Part shown: one piece after another, positions 6,307 to 8,500 of the stretch
How positions within the stretch are numbered: position 1 is the stretch's first letter
How the letters are laid out: the number at the start of each line of letters is the position of its first letter
NCBI GenBank assembly: GCA_052388455.1
Contig: JBQTIA010000051.1
Coordinates: forward strand, 1 to 8,500
Length of the DNA stretch: 8,500 bases
DNA from: CAZSNH01 sp052388455
GTDB taxonomy: Bacteria; Pseudomonadota; Alphaproteobacteria; Rhizobiales; Hyphomicrobiaceae
Reading direction: 5' to 3'
Notes under the pieces: generated by a model
Seen by the model: the letters and a program-made list of their open reading frames with translations, nothing else
Told to the model about the DNA's origin: nothing
The model's database searches: none
Program-made: the position numbers and the translations under genes

Positions 6307-8500
6307 GCAACATGCTCCTTGGCTTTGAGGGCTGCGTCGTCGGCGACGAACTCCTCGTTGAGACAGAACCGTTTGTAGAGGGCCGGCAGCACCACGAGCG
6401 TCAGCAGCGTGGCGGTGATGAGTCCGCCGATGACCACCGTGGCGAGCGGCTTTTGCACTTCCGCGCCGGTACCCGTGGCAATCGCCATTGGTACGAAGCC
6501 GAGCGAGGCCACCAGCGCTGTCATCAGCACGGGTCTGAGGCGCGTCATCGCGCCCTCAATGATCGCGGCCTCGCCCCGGATGCCCTTGAGGCGCAGCTGG
6601 TTGATGTAGGTCACCATCACAAGGCCGTTCAGCACGGCAACGCCGGAGAGCGCGATAAAGCCCACGGCGGCTGGGATGGAGAACGGCATGTCGCGCAGGT
6701 AGAGGGTCAGGATGCCGCCCGAGATAGCGAGCGGAACGCCGGAGAACACAAGCAACGCCTCACGCACCTTGCCGAAGGCCGTAAAGAGCATGAGGAAGAT
6801 GACGAAGAAGCACGCCGGCACGACGACTATCAGCCGGCTGCGGGCGGCCTGGAGATTTTCGAACTGGCCGCCCCAGGTCAGCCAGTTGCCGGCGGGGACT
6901 TGCACCTCGGCATCAATGCGCCGCTGTGCCTCGCCCACGAACGAGCCGATGTCGCGGCCACGGACGTTGGCCTGCACCACCACACGGCGCTTGCCGTTCT
7001 CGCGGCTGATCTGGTTTGGCCCTTCCTCGACCTCGAAGCGTGCCAGGGTCTTCAGCGGAATGAACGCGGACTTACCGGCCTCGCCGTCCGTGTCGGGCAC
7101 CGGAACGGGAAGGTTTTCGAGGACCGAAAGGTTGTCGCGGAGGCTGTCGGGCAGCCGGACGATGATGTCGAAGCGGCGGTCGCCCTGGAGCACCTGTCCG
7201 CTTTCCCGCCCGCCGACGGCGATGGAGACCACATCCAGAACGTCGCTGACATTGAGCCCGTAGCGAGCGATCGCCTGCTTATCCAGCTTGACGTTGAGCA
7301 TGGGCAGGCCGCTGATCTGCTCGACCTTGATGTCCTCCCCGCCCGGCACGGTGCGCAGCACGGTGGCCACCTTCTGGGCCGTTGCGCCCAACTGTTCGAA
7401 GTCGTCGCCGAAGACCTTGACCGCCACGTCGCTGCGCACGCCGGCGATCAGCTCGTTGAAGCGCATCTGAATAGGCTGAGTGTATTCGTAGTTGTTGCCG
7501 GGAAGCTGGCCGACGGCTTCAGCGATCCGATCCACCAGTTCGGCCTTGGTCATGCCGGGCTCTGGCCAGTCCGACTGGGGCTTCAGGATGATGAAGGTAT
7601 CCGAGACATGGGGCGGCATCGGATCAGAGGCCATTTCCGCCGTGCCGGTTTTCGAGAACACGAAAGCGACTTCGGGGAAGGCCCGAACCGTCGCTTCGAC
7701 GCGCAGCTGCATTTCGGTCGACTGGCTGAGCGAGGTGGAGGGGATGCGCATGGCGTGCATGGCGAGGTTCTTCTCGTCCAGCGTCGGGATGAACTCCTGG
7801 CCGAGCCGTGTGAACAGGAACAGAGAGAAGACAAAGAACCCTATCGACAGCCAGATGACGAAGCCGGTGTCCTTCAGGGCCCCGCGCAGCATCGGCGCAT
7901 AGACCTTCTTGGCGCGTGCGATGATGAGATTTTCCTTCTCCTCGACGCGACCCGTGACGAACAGGCCGATCATGGCCGGCACGAAGGTCAGTGACAGCAC
8001 GAAGGCGGCGGCGAGCGCGATGATGACCGTCAGCCCCATCGGCTCGAACATCTTGCCCTCGACGCCGGTGAAGGCGAGCAGGGGCAGATAGACGGTGATG
8101 ATGATGACCTGGCCGAAGACCGAAGGCTGGATCATCTCCTTACTAGCGATCATCACCTCATGCAGGCGCTCCGAAACATTGAGCAGACGGCCTTCATGAT
8201 GCTGGCGCTCGGCCAGGCGGCGCAGCGCGTTTTCGGTGATGATGACCGCGCCGTCGACGATGAGCCCGAAATCGAGTGCGCCGAGGCTCATCAGATTCGC
8301 AGAAATGCCGGTCTGCAGCATACCTATCGCTGTGAACAGCATGGTGATCGGAATGACGACCGCCGTGACCAGAGCGGCGCGCAGATTGCCAAGCATCAGG
8401 AACAGCACGACGATGACGAGCAGCGCGCCTTCGGCCAGGTTCTTGGCGACCGTATTCACCGTCGCATCAACCAGCAGCGTGCGGTTAAGCACGGTCTTGA
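6303..8500 (-). CDS. czcA: CzcA-type heavy-metal efflux RND transporter (5' end outside window)
   Basis: About 731 C-terminal residues are visible; family members have roughly 1040, so some 300 N-terminal residues lie beyond 8500. The inner-membrane proton antiporter drives a tripartite pump (with CzcB and CzcC-type partners) exporting divalent cations. Counting from codon 8494-8492, TM4 has LGALDFGLIVDGAVIITENA (72-89), with Asp74, Asp80 and Glu87 at the 6 and 7 residue spacing of the proton-relay Asp402, Asp408 and Glu415 of Cupriavidus CzcA. This pattern favours the CzcA branch over E. coli CusA. Further membrane segments lie near 22-58, 127-142, 152-180 and 211-230. A large periplasmic region spans about 231-550 (GQEFIPTLDEKNLAMHAMRI, AGVRSDVAVKVFGDD), then final helices at 551-574, 578-600, 606-630, 653-672 and 681-703. 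The reading frame is intact. It is first in a run with the His-rich protein (overlap) and the TPR protein. Metal specificity is not proven. Confidence 0.95.
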   Translation of the reverse strand, partial: KTVLNRTLLVDATVNTVAKNLAEGALLVIVVLFLMLGNLRAALVTAVVIPITMLFTAIGMLQTGISANLMSLGALDFGLIVDGAVIITENALRRLAERQHHEGRLLNVSERLHEVMIASKEMIQPSVFGQVIIITVYLPLLAFTGVEGKMFEPMGLTVIIALAAAFVLSLTFVPAMIGLFVTGRVEEKENLIIARAKKVYAPMLRGALKDTGFVIWLSIGFFVFSLFLFTRLGQEFIPTLDEKNLAMHAMRIPSTSLSQSTEMQLRVEATVRAFPEVAFVFSKTGTAEMASDPMPPHVSDTFIILKPQSDWPEPGMTKAELVDRIAEAVGQLPGNNYEYTQPIQMRFNELIAGVRSDVAVKVFGDDFEQLGATAQKVATVLRTVPGGEDIKVEQISGLPMLNVKLDKQAIARYGLNVSDVLDVVSIAVGGRESGQVLQGDRRFDIIVRLPDSLRDNLSVLENLPVPVPDTDGEAGKSAFIPLKTLARFEVEEGPNQISRENGKRRVVVQANVRGRDIGSFVGEAQRRIDAEVQVPAGNWLTWGGQFENLQAARSRLIVVVPACFFVIFLMLFTAFGKVREALLVFSGVPLAISGGILTLYLRDMPFSIPAAVGFIALSGVAVLNGLVMVTYINQLRLKGIRGEAAIIEGAMTRLRPVLMTALVASLGFVPMAIATGTGAEVQKPLATVVIGGLITATLLTLVVLPALYKRFCLNEEFVADDAALKAKEHVA
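6312..6320 (-). promoter_or_regulatory. Shine-Dalgarno for the His-rich protein gene
   Basis: AAGGAG on the minus strand sits 8 nt before ATG 6306, within the last codons of czcA (Lys-Glu). It supports the overlapping start and translational coupling with the pump gene. Confidence 0.5.

Noticed and set aside
6249..7994. Long plus-strand open frame (about 581 codons)
   Set aside because: It lies opposite the clear CzcA reading frame; the translation is His/Asp/Arg-rich without a recognisable fold and is explained as the antisense shadow.
1..8500. CRISPR array, tRNA or rRNA genes
   Set aside because: No regularly spaced direct repeats, no cloverleaf-forming segment and no rRNA-like sequence were seen on either strand.

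Overview
The window looks like a chromosomal accessory region, or a plasmid, of a high-GC Alphaproteobacterium, probably Hyphomicrobiales-like. This rests on high GC, codon use, and the resemblance of the SNF2/TOTE pair, the AbiEii remnant and the CzcA operon to genes I associate with that group. No rRNA, tRNA or housekeeping marker is present, so the assignment is tentative.

Left part (about 1-3414, minus strand). Reading in the direction of transcription there is a remnant of an AbiEii-type nucleotidyltransferase toxin gene (C-terminal third only), then a complete SNF2-family ATPase with an N-terminal SWIM-type zinc finger, then the first 106 codons of a protein that begins with a coiled coil and the TOTE-type archaeo-eukaryotic primase region. 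The last gene runs off the window at base 1. The SNF2 ATPase and the TOTE primase protein are co-directional, 110 bp apart, and likely form one unit, plausibly a nucleic-acid-directed conflict or defence system.

Middle part (about 3412-4700). This is a scarred junction. An 8-bp perfect inverted repeat sits exactly where the AbiEii homology stops. It is followed by about 350 bp without a convincing gene, then one plus-strand gene for a 2'-5' RNA ligase/2H phosphoesterase-family protein, then a decayed C-terminal fragment of an IS66-family transposase on the minus strand. That fragment is joined within about 10 bp to the end of the next operon.

Right part (4705-8500, minus strand). This is the distal end of a heavy-metal efflux operon. 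It holds a CzcA-type RND pump (5' end outside the window), a small exported His-rich helical protein overlapping it by an ATGA stop/start, and, 33 bp later, an exported tetratricopeptide-repeat protein with an unrecognised C-terminal domain. The pump would export divalent cations across the envelope. The two exported proteins probably act in the periplasm in the same metal-resistance context, but their roles are inferred only from position and composition.

Overall this is a metal-resistance operon next to a conflict-system module, separated by mobile-element debris. The least explained items are the SWIM-SNF2/TOTE pairing, the inverted repeat at the AbiEii break, and the two exported proteins downstream of czcA.
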